DNA from: Alteromonas sp. KUL42
Lineage (GTDB): Bacteria > Pseudomonadota > Gammaproteobacteria > Enterobacterales > Alteromonadaceae
NCBI RefSeq assembly: GCF_006538325.1
Contig: NZ_BJKK01000001.1
Location: 124,001 to 188,000, forward strand
Direction of reading: 5' to 3'
Length of the DNA stretch: 64,000 nucleotides
Positions 47,626-56,751 of the stretch are shown piece by piece (position 1 is the stretch's first letter; each line of letters starts with the position of its first letter). The notes below the pieces were generated by a model. It was not told where the DNA came from and ran no database searches. It saw nothing but the letters and a program-made list of their open reading frames with translations. Both the position numbers and the translations under genes were made by a program.

Positions 47626-48747
47626 TTAATTTCTGTGTTCAAATGGTGCCACATCGAAGTATTCAAGCTGTCCCGAAAGATCACCAATATATGCGACAAA
47701 TTGGTCTTGGTCATATTTGTCTTTATTCATCACTTTAACTCTATATGTATTACGTGTGTTATTTCTTACCTCTAAATAGCCTCCACAACCGACTAATGTG
47801 TTAATGAAGTAATATTGTAAGTCATTCGTGCTCGCCAAGTTTGTCCAAATGGTGTACGCCCTATTTTCCAAAGGAATGTCATCAAATTTTTTCGAGTTAA
47901 ACCCTAAATGCACAGCGACTTGGCCCATTAAGTTTCGTGTTTGAGCCGTTGCTAGAATAGCGGTTTCTTGAGCAACACTATACGTTAAATTGTAACTCGC
48001 TTGTTCGAACATTTGTGTAGAAGAATGTCCACCAGGTGCTGTTTGTATGGGGTGATTGTTATGCGCAGTCGATACCCCCCATTGAAATTGCCAATAATTA
48101 TTTAGAATGAGTTGTGTAGCGTAGTCTGGTTGGTTGGTAACGACGCGATACTGTGCATCGCAATAAATAACGGGCTCACCATTAACGTATTCGACTATTG
48201 CACTATCTCCTGATGGGTCGGACAAGCACATATGAAAAAGTCCTTTTTTATTCGAAGCGTCAGGCATGCCCTGATCAACCAGTACGTACTTTGGGGACTG
48301 CAAAGCAATGATAGCTTCTGCCACAGTTGCAAATGAATCTAAAATGTATTGCGCCCACCTCAAAGTACTGAGCTGTTTATCTGAGTCTGATGGAGTACCA
48401 AATTCAGAATTGGTATCAGCCAATGCATTAACTGTTAAACCCGCCTCATTCATTCCGTCGGCGCAAGCATACTCAAATCCACGATAGGCAACTTTACTAC
48501 TAATGCTTTTTTCTTGCTCTACATGCTCTCCATAAATAATAGTTGAAATACTGGCGTATGTAGATTGCCAAGTAAAAACTTGACTAGGTTCAAGCCCTTC
48601 GTTCTGGCAGTAACTATCGCTTAATCCTTGTTTTATTAGGTGTTTGGGTGTGGAATACAAAAAGGTATCGAAGCTCCACATCCAATTCATATTTCGGCCT
48701 GTCACCGGAAAGTCTGCAGCAGTTGAGTTAAAAATTCTACAGCACAT
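47626..48747 (-). CDS. Linear amide C-N hydrolase (choloylglycine hydrolase / penicillin V acylase family)
   Basis: About 373 residues. ATG 48747, with AAGGAG six bases upstream, places Cys at position 2 (MCCRIFNSTAADFPVTGRNM), the Ntn nucleophile exposed by methionine removal. Arg18 of the family is present, but the usual Asp21 is Asn (GRNMNWMW). Further family text: DGMNEAGLTVNALADTNSE and LRWAQYILDSFATVAEAI. No signal peptide is seen, so the product appears cytoplasmic. Substrates could be bile salts, N-acyl homoserine lactones or penicillin V; sequence does not decide. Divergent from a diguanylate cyclase gene. Confidence 0.85.
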   Translation of the reverse strand: MCCRIFNSTAADFPVTGRNMNWMWSFDTFLYSTPKHLIKQGLSDSYCQNEGLEPSQVFTWQSTYASISTIIYGEHVEQEKSISSKVAYRGFEYACADGMNEAGLTVNALADTNSEFGTPSDSDKQLSTLRWAQYILDSFATVAEAIIALQSPKYVLVDQGMPDASNKKGLFHMCLSDPSGDSAIVEYVNGEPVIYCDAQYRVVTNQPDYATQLILNNYWQFQWGVSTAHNNHPIQTAPGGHSSTQMFEQASYNLTYSVAQETAILATAQTRNLMGQVAVHLGFNSKKFDDIPLENRAYTIWTNLASTNDLQYYFINTLVGCGGYLEVRNNTRNTYRVKVMNKDKYDQDQFVAYIGDLSGQLEYFDVAPFEHRN

Positions 48748-48830
48748 GGCGTACTCCTTTAATTCACATGTATTGGTAAAAAAATGATGGTAACATCGCA
48801 ACTTAGTAATTTGACTGATAAAAGTGGACG

Positions 48831-49847
48831 ATGTCAGCAATTAAACCGGAAATAGATTTAGGCAATCATCAACTCAGAAACAGGGTTTTATTAACATTGA
48901 GTTTGGTGATATTCCTTTCCTGCTTAGCGACGGGTCTACAGAACTTATTTACTAATAAGGTCATCACACAATGGGTGGCTGTTTCGCAATTTATATTCTC
49001 CTCTTTTTTTGCTTATACCAGTGTTAGTTTGTTTCGAGGCAAGAAAAAATCTTGGTTCAACTGGGCCATTGTTTACACCTACATCGGCCTTATTTTGTTC
49101 GCGGTATGTACTTTTGGTATAGATAAAAGTGTAGTCATGTGGCTATATTCTGTGCCGGTAGTCAGCTATTTTATCTTGTCCCGTTTTCACGGCTTTTTCG
49201 TTTCTACATTGGTGCTCACAATAATTATTTGCATGCGAATTGATTACAACCTTTATGAAGCAGGTAAAGCGTGGAACAGTACTTTAATCAATCATATATT
49301 TCCCTATGTTGTAATAATAGCAATGGCCAACGTGTATGAAAAAGTGCGAATACAAAACGAATGGGAATTAAGTGAATATGCCCTTACTGACCCCTTAACT
49401 GGTTGCTATAACCGATTGGCACTGAAATCTATTTATTCCACTTTGAAAACAGCACATCAAAATACTTCACTACTTTTGATTGATATTGACTATTTCAAAA
49501 GAGTCAATGATTTATATGGTCATGAGGCAGGAGATAAGGTATTGAAAGCTCTGTCTACATTATTTGTTGAAGCGCTGAGTGAGAAGCAAGTGTTTCGTAT
49601 AGGTGGTGAGGAGTTCTTACTTATATTAGATGGGGATGCTAGAGAGGCTAAAACGCAGGCTGAAACACTTCGTAGCAAAGTGCAGAATTTGAATTTTTGT
49701 TATGATGAAAAGCCAATTCACCTAACGTTTAGTGGTGGCTTTAAAAGGCTTGCTGTGGACGATGTGTTATCCGATACATTAAAAGAAGTAGACTTAGCCT
49801 TATATGACGCTAAATCAAAGGGAAGAAATCAAATTTCATATGTGTAA
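48831..49847 (+). CDS. Membrane diguanylate cyclase (GGDEF)
   Basis: A 338-residue protein with about six N-terminal membrane helices to residue 170, a short linker and a GGDEF domain. TDPLTGCYNRLALKSI, LLIDIDYFKRVNDLYGHEAG and the active site FRIGGEEFLLIL are intact, so it should make cyclic di-GMP. I see no RxxD inhibitory site five residues before GGEEF. The membrane part is of the MASE type, and its signal is unknown. Confidence 0.9.
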   Translation: MSAIKPEIDLGNHQLRNRVLLTLSLVIFLSCLATGLQNLFTNKVITQWVAVSQFIFSSFFAYTSVSLFRGKKKSWFNWAIVYTYIGLILFAVCTFGIDKSVVMWLYSVPVVSYFILSRFHGFFVSTLVLTIIICMRIDYNLYEAGKAWNSTLINHIFPYVVIIAMANVYEKVRIQNEWELSEYALTDPLTGCYNRLALKSIYSTLKTAHQNTSLLLIDIDYFKRVNDLYGHEAGDKVLKALSTLFVEALSEKQVFRIGGEEFLLILDGDAREAKTQAETLRSKVQNLNFCYDEKPIHLTFSGGFKRLAVDDVLSDTLKEVDLALYDAKSKGRNQISYV

Positions 49848-49849
49848 AG

Positions 49850-49888
49850 TAGCGAGCTATGCGTGTTGAGAGTCGCTTTAGCTCGCTA
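49850..49888. terminator. Inverted repeat between convergent genes, possible terminator
   Basis: TAGCGAGCT (49850-49858) and AGCTCGCTA (49880-49888) are perfect 9-bp arms around a 21-base loop with some internal pairing. No clear T tract, but it lies between the stops of the converging cyclase and gshB genes. Confidence 0.4.
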
Positions 49889-49929
49889 GTAGCAATTGAT
49901 ACTCGTTTATGCAAAACGTAATTCAAACG

Positions 49930-50880
49930 TTATTTTGTAAGACGCTTTTCGATGGCGTCAAACAGCGCACCCATAATACTAATATCATATGCCGCCTCTA
50001 TTTCTCTTACACATGTTGGGCTAGTAATATTAATTTCAGTTATTTTACTGCCAATAACATCGAGCCCTACGAACAGGATGTTGTTTTCTTTTAACGTAGG
50101 TGCAATGGCTTCTGCTAATGCTCTATCAGACTCGGATATAGGTTGAGGGCGACCTGTACCACCTGCTGCTAGATTACCTCTGGTTTCCCCTTTCGTTGGC
50201 AGTCGTGCAAGACAATAAGGCATGACTTCACCGTCAACGATAAGCACGCGTTTGTCACCGTCTTTAATTTCAGGCAAGTATTCTTGAACCATCATATAAC
50301 GCGTGCCTAATTGGGTTAATGTCTCAATAATGACGCCTAAGTTATTGCCGTCGGGCTTTACGCGGAAAATAGATGCGCCGCCCATACCGTCTAGCGGCTT
50401 ACAGATAATATCTTGGTGTTTGGCGTGAAACGCGCGAATGATCGCTTGATTGTTAGATACTAAGGTGTCGGGAATATGCTCAGGAAAATAAGACGTAAAG
50501 AGCTTTTCGTTATAGTCACGGAGGGCTTGAGGATTGTTGACTACAAGTGCTCCCGCATCTTGTGCCAAAGAAAGAACTTGTGTTGCATACAGAAATTCGC
50601 TGTCAAAAGGTGGGTCTTTGCGCATAAGCAATACGTCAATGTCGCCTAAGTGCACCACGGATTCCTCTTCCAAGGTATAAAAGTCAGTTGCTTGGTCGCG
50701 TACTGAAACGGTTTTAGCTAACCCCATTGGTTTTCCATTGTCGAGATACAAATCTTTAAGCTCAAAATACACGACTTTTGCACCGCGGCGCTGGGCTTCA
50801 AGCATCATTGCGAAACTCGTATCTTTATGCGGTTTAATGTTCGCAATGGGGTCCATTACTACGCCAACGGTATATTGCAT
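49930..50880 (-). CDS. gshB: Glutathione synthetase
   Basis: A 316-residue ATP-grasp enzyme joining gamma-glutamylcysteine and glycine. N-terminal VGVVMDPIANIKPHKDTSFA, LLMRKDPPFDSEFLYATQVL, KPLDGMGGASIFRVK and the C-terminal GLDVIGSKITEINITSPTCV are diagnostic. ATG 50880 starts the canonical MQYTVGVVMD; the frame remains open upstream without support. Usually next to rsmE, as here. Confidence 0.96.
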   Translation of the reverse strand: MQYTVGVVMDPIANIKPHKDTSFAMMLEAQRRGAKVVYFELKDLYLDNGKPMGLAKTVSVRDQATDFYTLEEESVVHLGDIDVLLMRKDPPFDSEFLYATQVLSLAQDAGALVVNNPQALRDYNEKLFTSYFPEHIPDTLVSNNQAIIRAFHAKHQDIICKPLDGMGGASIFRVKPDGNNLGVIIETLTQLGTRYMMVQEYLPEIKDGDKRVLIVDGEVMPYCLARLPTKGETRGNLAAGGTGRPQPISESDRALAEAIAPTLKENNILFVGLDVIGSKITEINITSPTCVREIEAAYDISIMGALFDAIEKRLTK

Positions 50881-51064
50881 ATATTTCTCTCTTTCGACAG
50901 TTGAATGACACTGTGCCGACAAGCACAGTATCAATTTATTTCCAATATTAGATGAGCATTTCACGTAGCTTTCTGCAAAGCTGAGTCGATGCTATCAACA
51001 CTTCTAAATATGTTGGGGCAAGTACCTTTTCTTCAAGTTAGCGCTTAACCAATTTATACTTTTG

Positions 51065-51793
51065 TTAGAAATCACCATGCTGGGCTTGCAGGATACTCAA
51101 ACTACTCAACGCCGCCGTTTCGGTTCTGAGAATTCGTGGGCCAAGGCTTACCGACTGATAACCGTTTTCGTTTGCTAGGTGTATCTCTGCTTCAGACAAA
51201 CCACCTTCTGGGCCAATGAGTAATCTGTATCCATGGGTATTGTAGGGTTGTCTAACCAAACTCTGCTCAGCACCCGGAGCTAGTACTAAACGCGAGCTCA
51301 CTGTTGAACTAGACAACCATTGGTTTAATGAAACCGGCGTGTTTAGCACGGGTAAGGTATTGCGGCCGCTTTGTTCGCAAGCACCAATGACAATTTTCTG
51401 CCACTGACTTAATTTCTTCTCCCAGCGCGATTCATCAAGCTTCACTGCACAGCGCTCGGTAATAACAGGTGTTATTTCACTGACACCGAGTTCCACACTT
51501 TTCTGTAAAACGATGTCCATCCGATCACCTTTGGAAACACCTTGGCCCAAATGCAAGTGTAATGGCGATTCTTTGGCAATGGATAAACAAGCATCCGCTT
51601 CTACGATTACTTTTTTACGTTGAACACTGATTATTTGTGCGCTGTACTCATTCCCATCGCCATTAAATAGTACTATTGGGTGATTGGGCTTTAAGCGCAG
51701 AACCGTGGCGATGTGGTGACCAGCCTCATCAGTAAGGGTGAATTCTTCTTCAAGTGGAATAGGGTTGGGGTAATAAATTCTAGGTATGCGCAT
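51065..51793 (-). CDS. rsmE: 16S rRNA (uracil1498-N3)-methyltransferase RsmE
   Basis: A 242-residue SPOUT methyltransferase. An N-terminal PUA-like domain (MRIPRIYYPNPIPLEEEFTL) is followed by the knot domain with QKSVELGVSEITPVITERC, LLIGPEGGLSEAEIHLA and SLGPRILRTETAALSSLSIL. Length is normal. It is cotranscribed with, or close upstream of, gshB across about 180 bases. Confidence 0.96.
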   Translation of the reverse strand: MRIPRIYYPNPIPLEEEFTLTDEAGHHIATVLRLKPNHPIVLFNGDGNEYSAQIISVQRKKVIVEADACLSIAKESPLHLHLGQGVSKGDRMDIVLQKSVELGVSEITPVITERCAVKLDESRWEKKLSQWQKIVIGACEQSGRNTLPVLNTPVSLNQWLSSSTVSSRLVLAPGAEQSLVRQPYNTHGYRLLIGPEGGLSEAEIHLANENGYQSVSLGPRILRTETAALSSLSILQAQHGDF

Positions 51794-51956
51794 CTTGCTT
51801 CACGTTTCGTCATGTTGAGTTCTATGATACTTGTCTGTGGAGAAGAGTTGCAAATATTGCGTGCTAAATTATTGGTCTCTGCCCGATTTGCTGATAACGT
51901 ATCTAATGAGGAGTACCTCGCAGACTCATAACACCATCATCAACAAGGAATACAGT

Positions 51957-52799
51957 ATGGAAGAGACACTTTCGCTTTTTTCTGCAAGCGACATTGAAAG
52001 GTATATTAATGACTATGCAATCCCATGGGCAATTAACATTGCAATGGCTATTGCTATTTATGTCATTGGTCGTCTAATTGTAGGCGGTTTGCTTTCCGTA
52101 TTTAGAAAGATTATGGCCAAGTCTAAATACGACAATATGCTGGTTGACTTCCTAGAGTCTATCCTAAGCGCTATTTTAATGTTGTTTGTTATTGTGGCGT
52201 CACTAGATCAGCTTGGCGTTGACACTACATCCCTTGTCGCTATTTTAGGTGCAGCAGGTTTGGCTATTGGCTTGTCATTACAAGACTCGCTTAAAAATTT
52301 CGCTGCGGGCGTTATGCTTCTAGTCTTCAAACCGTTTAAAGCGGGCGATTTTGTTGAAGCGGCAGGTACTGCGGGTTCAATCGGCAAGATTGGCATTTTT
52401 ACAACAACTATGAATACGCCTGATAACAAGGAAATCATAGTACCTAACGGTAAAATTTATAGCGACAACATCACAAATTACTCGGCACGAGATACGCGTC
52501 GCGTAGATATGGTTGTCGGTATTGGTTACGATGCTGATTTGCTAAAAGCAAAACGTATTCTTCAAGAGTTAGTGGCTGAAGATGAGCGTATTCTTCCTGA
52601 TCCCGCTCCGAAAATTGCGGTTTCAGAGTTAGCTGATAGCAGTGTTAACTTTATTGTTCGACCTTGGGTAAATTCTGCAGATTTCTGGGGTGTTAAGTTT
52701 GATTTTACTGAGAAAGTGAAGCTGCGTTTCGACGAAGAAGGCATTTCTATTCCATTTCCTCAAATGGATGTTCATTTGCACAAAGTGGAAGGCGAATAG
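51957..52799 (+). CDS. mscS: Small-conductance mechanosensitive channel MscS
   Basis: A 280-residue channel that releases solutes on hypo-osmotic shock. Three N-terminal helices end in the pore helix LVAILGAAGLAIGLSLQDSL, with the typical glycine/alanine packing. The cytoplasmic vestibule follows, with FKPFKAGDFVEAAGTAGSIG and GKIYSDNITNYSARDTRRVD. ATG 51957 has AAGGA seven bases upstream; the frame extends upstream without support. Length matches E. coli MscS (286). Confidence 0.94.
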   Translation: MEETLSLFSASDIERYINDYAIPWAINIAMAIAIYVIGRLIVGGLLSVFRKIMAKSKYDNMLVDFLESILSAILMLFVIVASLDQLGVDTTSLVAILGAAGLAIGLSLQDSLKNFAAGVMLLVFKPFKAGDFVEAAGTAGSIGKIGIFTTTMNTPDNKEIIVPNGKIYSDNITNYSARDTRRVDMVVGIGYDADLLKAKRILQELVAEDERILPDPAPKIAVSELADSSVNFIVRPWVNSADFWGVKFDFTEKVKLRFDEEGISIPFPQMDVHLHKVEGE

Positions 52800-52822
52800 C
52801 CAGCTTTTGCTTTTCCATCACA

Positions 52823-52852
52823 CAAAAAAACGCCGCATTGCGGCGTTTTTTG
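52823..52852. terminator. Bidirectional terminator between mscS and the M48 protease gene
   Basis: AAAAAACGCCGC/GCGGCGTTTTTT around ATT, a 12-bp stem with A and T tracts on both sides. Confidence 0.92.
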
Positions 52853-52907
52853 TGTACATTCCTTTTGGATTAGGCGTCTCTTACGCTTATTACTGTTGGC
52901 ACTTCGT

Positions 52908-53708
52908 TTAGTCTTGGCATTTGGGGCGATGGGCTGTGAGTTGATAATCTGCTAACGCACTTTGCATATTCGCTTGTAAGTTGTCTATACGCGTTTGTGG
53001 TGCAGGGTGAGTAGACAGCAACTCCATGGGTCTATCCCCTCCGCTTGCCGCTTCCATATTTTGCCAAAGATTAACCGACTGCCTTGGATCAAACCCTGAC
53101 TTTGCCATGAGTTGCAGGCCAATAACATCGGCTTCTGATTCGTGTGTTCGGCTAAAAGGTAATTGAACACCTACTTGTACACCTAATCCAATCGCAGCCA
53201 TAATTGGGCCTGATTGTGGTACTTCGTTTGCAGATAATATCTGACCCACTGCCTGCGTGCCCACGTTGATCAAGGTTGATTGTGACATACGCTCATTACC
53301 GTGCTCAGCAATAACATGCCCTACCTCGTGACCGATTACGGCAGCTAGCTGATGTTGATTTTCAGCAACATTTAACAGCCCCGTATAAACGCCAATTTTA
53401 CCACCGGGAAGTGCAAACGCGTTAACTTGTTCATCGTCAAAAACGACAACTTCCCATTGACCGTCAAAAACAGATACCGGTACATTTGCGGTAATTGCGT
53501 TGGCTACACATTCTACATAGGAATTTTGAACGGGCTTGTTGGATATTTTCAGTTCTTCTTTCATGCCTGTAAACGCTTGGTCGCCCATTTGAGCAAGTTG
53601 GCTCTCAGAATACAGTAATACTTGGTTGCGCCCCGTAGGTGATGTTGCGCAGGCGGTAAGCACGAGTATTGATGCAGCAACTGCAGAGGCAGTGAACTTC
53701 ATTTTCAT
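52908..53708 (-). CDS. M48-family metalloprotease lipoprotein
   Basis: A 266-residue lipoprotein (ILVLTAC lipobox, Cys near 19). The zinc site is AVIGHEVGHVIAEHGNERMS (HExxH), with the third ligand region SRTHESEADVIGLQLMAKSG and AFALPGGKIGVYTGLL before it. It resembles LoiP/BepA-type envelope quality-control proteases but lacks a TPR domain, which favours the LoiP/YcaL type. Located at the inner face of the outer membrane or the periplasm. Confidence 0.9.
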   Translation of the reverse strand: MKMKFTASAVAASILVLTACATSPTGRNQVLLYSESQLAQMGDQAFTGMKEELKISNKPVQNSYVECVANAITANVPVSVFDGQWEVVVFDDEQVNAFALPGGKIGVYTGLLNVAENQHQLAAVIGHEVGHVIAEHGNERMSQSTLINVGTQAVGQILSANEVPQSGPIMAAIGLGVQVGVQLPFSRTHESEADVIGLQLMAKSGFDPRQSVNLWQNMEAASGGDRPMELLSTHPAPQTRIDNLQANMQSALADYQLTAHRPKCQD

Positions 53709-53869
53709 TTTTAATCCTTATTTTGCAATCCAAGTTACATTAATGGGTACCAACAAACATTCACGCATAATAGTACACCTAAATGTAGCTCAAACGATAT
53801 AGCGTTAAGGTAGGGTTCATTTTTGATTGCGTATTGTGTCAGGGTCAATTTGCCTCTGGAATTAACTTT

Positions 53870-54337
53870 ATGCACCTTCACCGCCACTTAACTAAATCTG
53901 TAAACCTTTTCACTCTATGTGTCATCTTGTTTGGTACAGCCGGTTGTACCTCAATGGGAGAACGGGCTGACAACGAACGAAATCAATTTGTAACCACTTT
54001 CTATGCCACCGTTGAAGATGTTACACCGATAAAGTTTGCTTCACATGCACAAGAAGCTGCGGCCATGGGGGCAGTTGAAGGGGCATTGTACAATTTCGGA
54101 GACGACGACATGTTCATGTCAGCGCTATTTGGCGCAGTGTTCAGTGGAATGGCTGTGTCATTAATAGAAGGAGACCTAAATGGTTTAGAAGTGGGGCTTC
54201 AAGCTGTGGACGGCGATTACGTTATTGTCACTACCGAAAACGATGACATAGTTGTTGGTGACTGCGTCTACGTTCGCGTAACTGAAAATGTGCACTTAAC
54301 ATCGGTGCCTGTTGATTATTGCGAAAGCGATTACTAA
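53870..54337 (+). CDS. Small lipoprotein with glycine-zipper-like segment
   Basis: About 155 residues from ATG 53870 (GGA upstream). The signal segment ends ILFGTAGC, a good lipobox. The middle AAAMGAVEGALYNFGDDD and ALFGAVFSGMAVSLIEGDLN has small-residue spacing like the glycine zippers of SlyB/Pcp lipoproteins. The C-terminus is acidic with two cysteines (VVGDCVYVRVTEN, VDYCESDY). No specific family was recognised. Probably an outer-membrane lipoprotein. Confidence 0.68.
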   Translation: MHLHRHLTKSVNLFTLCVILFGTAGCTSMGERADNERNQFVTTFYATVEDVTPIKFASHAQEAAAMGAVEGALYNFGDDDMFMSALFGAVFSGMAVSLIEGDLNGLEVGLQAVDGDYVIVTTENDDIVVGDCVYVRVTENVHLTSVPVDYCESDY

Positions 54338-54673
54338 CTTGTAGTTCATCGCGAAGGAACGAAAGCAATACACATGAATCGAGCTTTGTGAACAAGGCTG
54401 TATGATTTGTACCATATGAACCGAAATAAGTAGGCTCGTTAAATCTCAACTGAGCAGTATACTGTTTTCACTCAGTTTTTACGCTTTGCCTTCTTAATAT
54501 TTGTGTCATAAACTGACTCTAACATAGACAGAGAAGTTAACATTTTCAGTTATCCTCGTTGTAATTTGTCACGCTTGTAATTGTTTGTGCTCTTACTCTT
54601 TTGAGCAGGAGAGAACGTTTGCGTCGAAAACATTCAGCGAGATGTACGGTATAAAACAAAAGGAAAGCCCATC
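54338..54673. other. Intergenic region before the choice-of-anchor gene
   Basis: About 336 A/T-rich bases. A short direct repeat TTGTAATTTG/TTGTAATTG lies near 54558-54584. I considered a Pho box here but the match is poor. No gene was seen. Confidence 0.4.
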
Positions 54674-56494
54674 ATGGCAGTGCGTAATAAATTCAAGGTA
54701 GCGTTACTCGCGTTTCTCGTTTCAGCATCATTAACTGGTTGTGGTCTCGATGGTGACGACGGTGCACAAGGTGAAACGGGTGCTCAAGGCCCACAGGGAG
54801 AGCAAGGAGAGCCAGGCTCTGATGGAACAGACGGAGAAGACGGGTCTAATGGTAATGACGCCTCTATTGGTATTGCCATGGACGTGGTGGGCCGCGCGTT
54901 CTTAGGTAATCTTACAGCAGCTGAAATTGTGCAGTATCACGCTGAAACAAGTACTATTTACGCAACCAATGGCGAAACCAACTCTATCGCTGTTATCCCT
55001 GCGCAAAGCGTTTCTACGACGGTAATGACCGACCCAATCAATACCACAACGTTAACACCTACTTTTGTCAACTTACCTGCTGACATCAATGGTGTAACAC
55101 TGGGTAGTTTAACCAGTATTGCAGTACGTGGTGACCTTATGGCCGTTGCGGTACCTGCTGACGTGAAAACGGACAACGGCTACATACTTTTTTACAACGG
55201 GTTAAACAGCTCAGCGCCAGCATTCCTCGATTCTGTAGAAGTAGGTGCACTTCCTGATATGGTTACTTTCACCCCTGACGGCGGTAAAGTCTTAGTGGCA
55301 AATGAAGGTGAACCATCAAGCGACTACACGGTTGACCCTGTTGGTTCGGTATCGGTAATTAACATTCTTGCCAATGGTGAACCAGAAGAAACAGGCACTA
55401 CGGTGGGCTTCACTGGATTTAATGATCAGCAGGCAGCACTGGTTGCTCAGGGGATGATGTTTCCTAATCCATCTGGTCGTACAATCAATGGTGTAGAAAT
55501 AGCCACCACAGTAGCGCAGGACTTAGAGCCAGAATATATCACTGCAACCAATGAACTTGCTTATGTGAGTTTGCAGGAAAATAATGGTTTAGCCATTGTT
55601 AATTTGGAAGATTTAACCGTTGATGTAGTGGGCCTAGGTACAAAATCATGGGCTGGTCTTAACATCGATGTTCAAGAAGATGGCGCGGTGAGTTTTGGTC
55701 AATATACAGGGCTATATGGCGTATATCAGCCTGACACCATTGCTAATTTCTCTTGGAAAGGCGCAACCTTCATTGTAACGGCGAACGAAGGTGATGCTCG
55801 TGAGTACTTCTTCGATGTTGCAGATGAAGCAGCTTGTACTGACGCAGGCGGCGTAGACTATGATGAAGATGATGGATGCTTAGCCTACACCGACGAAGTT
55901 AAACTTAAGAACCTAACTGCTGCAGCAAACTCTGAATTGGCTATGTTACAAGCCAATGGCGAAGCAGATGATTTACGTGTAACCACTGCGATGGGTGATG
56001 CAGATGGTGACGGTGAGTATGAAGCAGCATATACCTACGGTGCGCGTTCATTCACTATTTGGGATCAAAACGGATTAGTCGTTTTCGACTCAGGTGATGA
56101 TTTTGAGCGCATTACAGCGTCTATTCACGGTGCGCAATTTAACAATGGTGATGATGAAAACGAAGGTGATTCACGCTCTGAAAATAAAGGTCCAGAGCCA
56201 GAAGCGCTAACGGTTGGACAAGTGGGCGATCGTACTTATGCGTTTATTGGTACCGAGCGAATGGGGGGTATCTTTGTTTACGATGTAACCAACCCATATG
56301 ATGCAAAGTTTGTCGAATATGTTATCAACCGGAACTTAACTGAAGGGCTTGGTGCAACCGATATTATTGGTGACCTAGCGCCAGAGAGTTTGGTTTTTGT
56401 AAGTGCTGAAGATAGCCCAAGCGATGTTCCATTACTTCTTGTTGGAAGTGAAGTAAGTGGCACGGTGACTGTTTGGCAAATTAACCAGTTGTAA
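54674..56494 (+). CDS. Choice-of-anchor I family lipoprotein with collagen-like stalk
   Basis: A 606-residue lipoprotein. The signal peptide ends SASLTGC (Cys23). Residues 27-60 form about eleven perfect Gly-X-Y triplets (GDDGAQGETGAQGPQGEQGE and on), a collagen-like stalk. The remainder is a beta-propeller of the choice-of-anchor I type: TIYATNGETNSIAVIP, MVTFTPDGGKVLVANEGEPS, EYITATNELAYVSLQENNGL, ATFIVTANEGDAREYF and FIGTERMGGIFVYDVTNP. Related proteins are secreted, sometimes annotated as alkaline-phosphatase-like, but activity here is unproven. Surface display on the outer membrane is likely. Confidence 0.87.
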   Translation: MAVRNKFKVALLAFLVSASLTGCGLDGDDGAQGETGAQGPQGEQGEPGSDGTDGEDGSNGNDASIGIAMDVVGRAFLGNLTAAEIVQYHAETSTIYATNGETNSIAVIPAQSVSTTVMTDPINTTTLTPTFVNLPADINGVTLGSLTSIAVRGDLMAVAVPADVKTDNGYILFYNGLNSSAPAFLDSVEVGALPDMVTFTPDGGKVLVANEGEPSSDYTVDPVGSVSVINILANGEPEETGTTVGFTGFNDQQAALVAQGMMFPNPSGRTINGVEIATTVAQDLEPEYITATNELAYVSLQENNGLAIVNLEDLTVDVVGLGTKSWAGLNIDVQEDGAVSFGQYTGLYGVYQPDTIANFSWKGATFIVTANEGDAREYFFDVADEAACTDAGGVDYDEDDGCLAYTDEVKLKNLTAAANSELAMLQANGEADDLRVTTAMGDADGDGEYEAAYTYGARSFTIWDQNGLVVFDSGDDFERITASIHGAQFNNGDDENEGDSRSENKGPEPEALTVGQVGDRTYAFIGTERMGGIFVYDVTNPYDAKFVEYVINRNLTEGLGATDIIGDLAPESLVFVSAEDSPSDVPLLLVGSEVSGTVTVWQINQL

Positions 56495-56527
56495 AACTAT
56501 GTAGACAATGTTCTTTTGTTGTTGATT

Positions 56528-56556
56528 AAACCCGCGCTTGTCGCGGGTTTTTTTTG
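56528..56556 (+). terminator. Terminator after the choice-of-anchor gene
   Basis: AAACCCGCG/CGCGGGTTT around CTTGT, followed by five more T. Confidence 0.9.
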
Positions 56557-56751
56557 GGGGAAAGGTCAATAAGCAAAGTAAACCTCAATAGTTACAGATT
56601 GAAGCGATTGAGGTAAGCTATGATGCATAAACAGATAAGTTGGTTGAAAAGCGCCAACTCAGCGTTGGTACCCGTGCGCGTTATAACGTTTTACCTTAAT
56701 GAAAAGTGCAGGTTGCCAGTGGTTTTACCAAATTTATATAAGAGAATGCAT

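Noticed and set aside
54550..54590. Pho box upstream of the choice-of-anchor lipoprotein
   Set aside because: Only a loose TTGTAATTTG-type direct repeat is present; the second half-site does not match the PhoB consensus.
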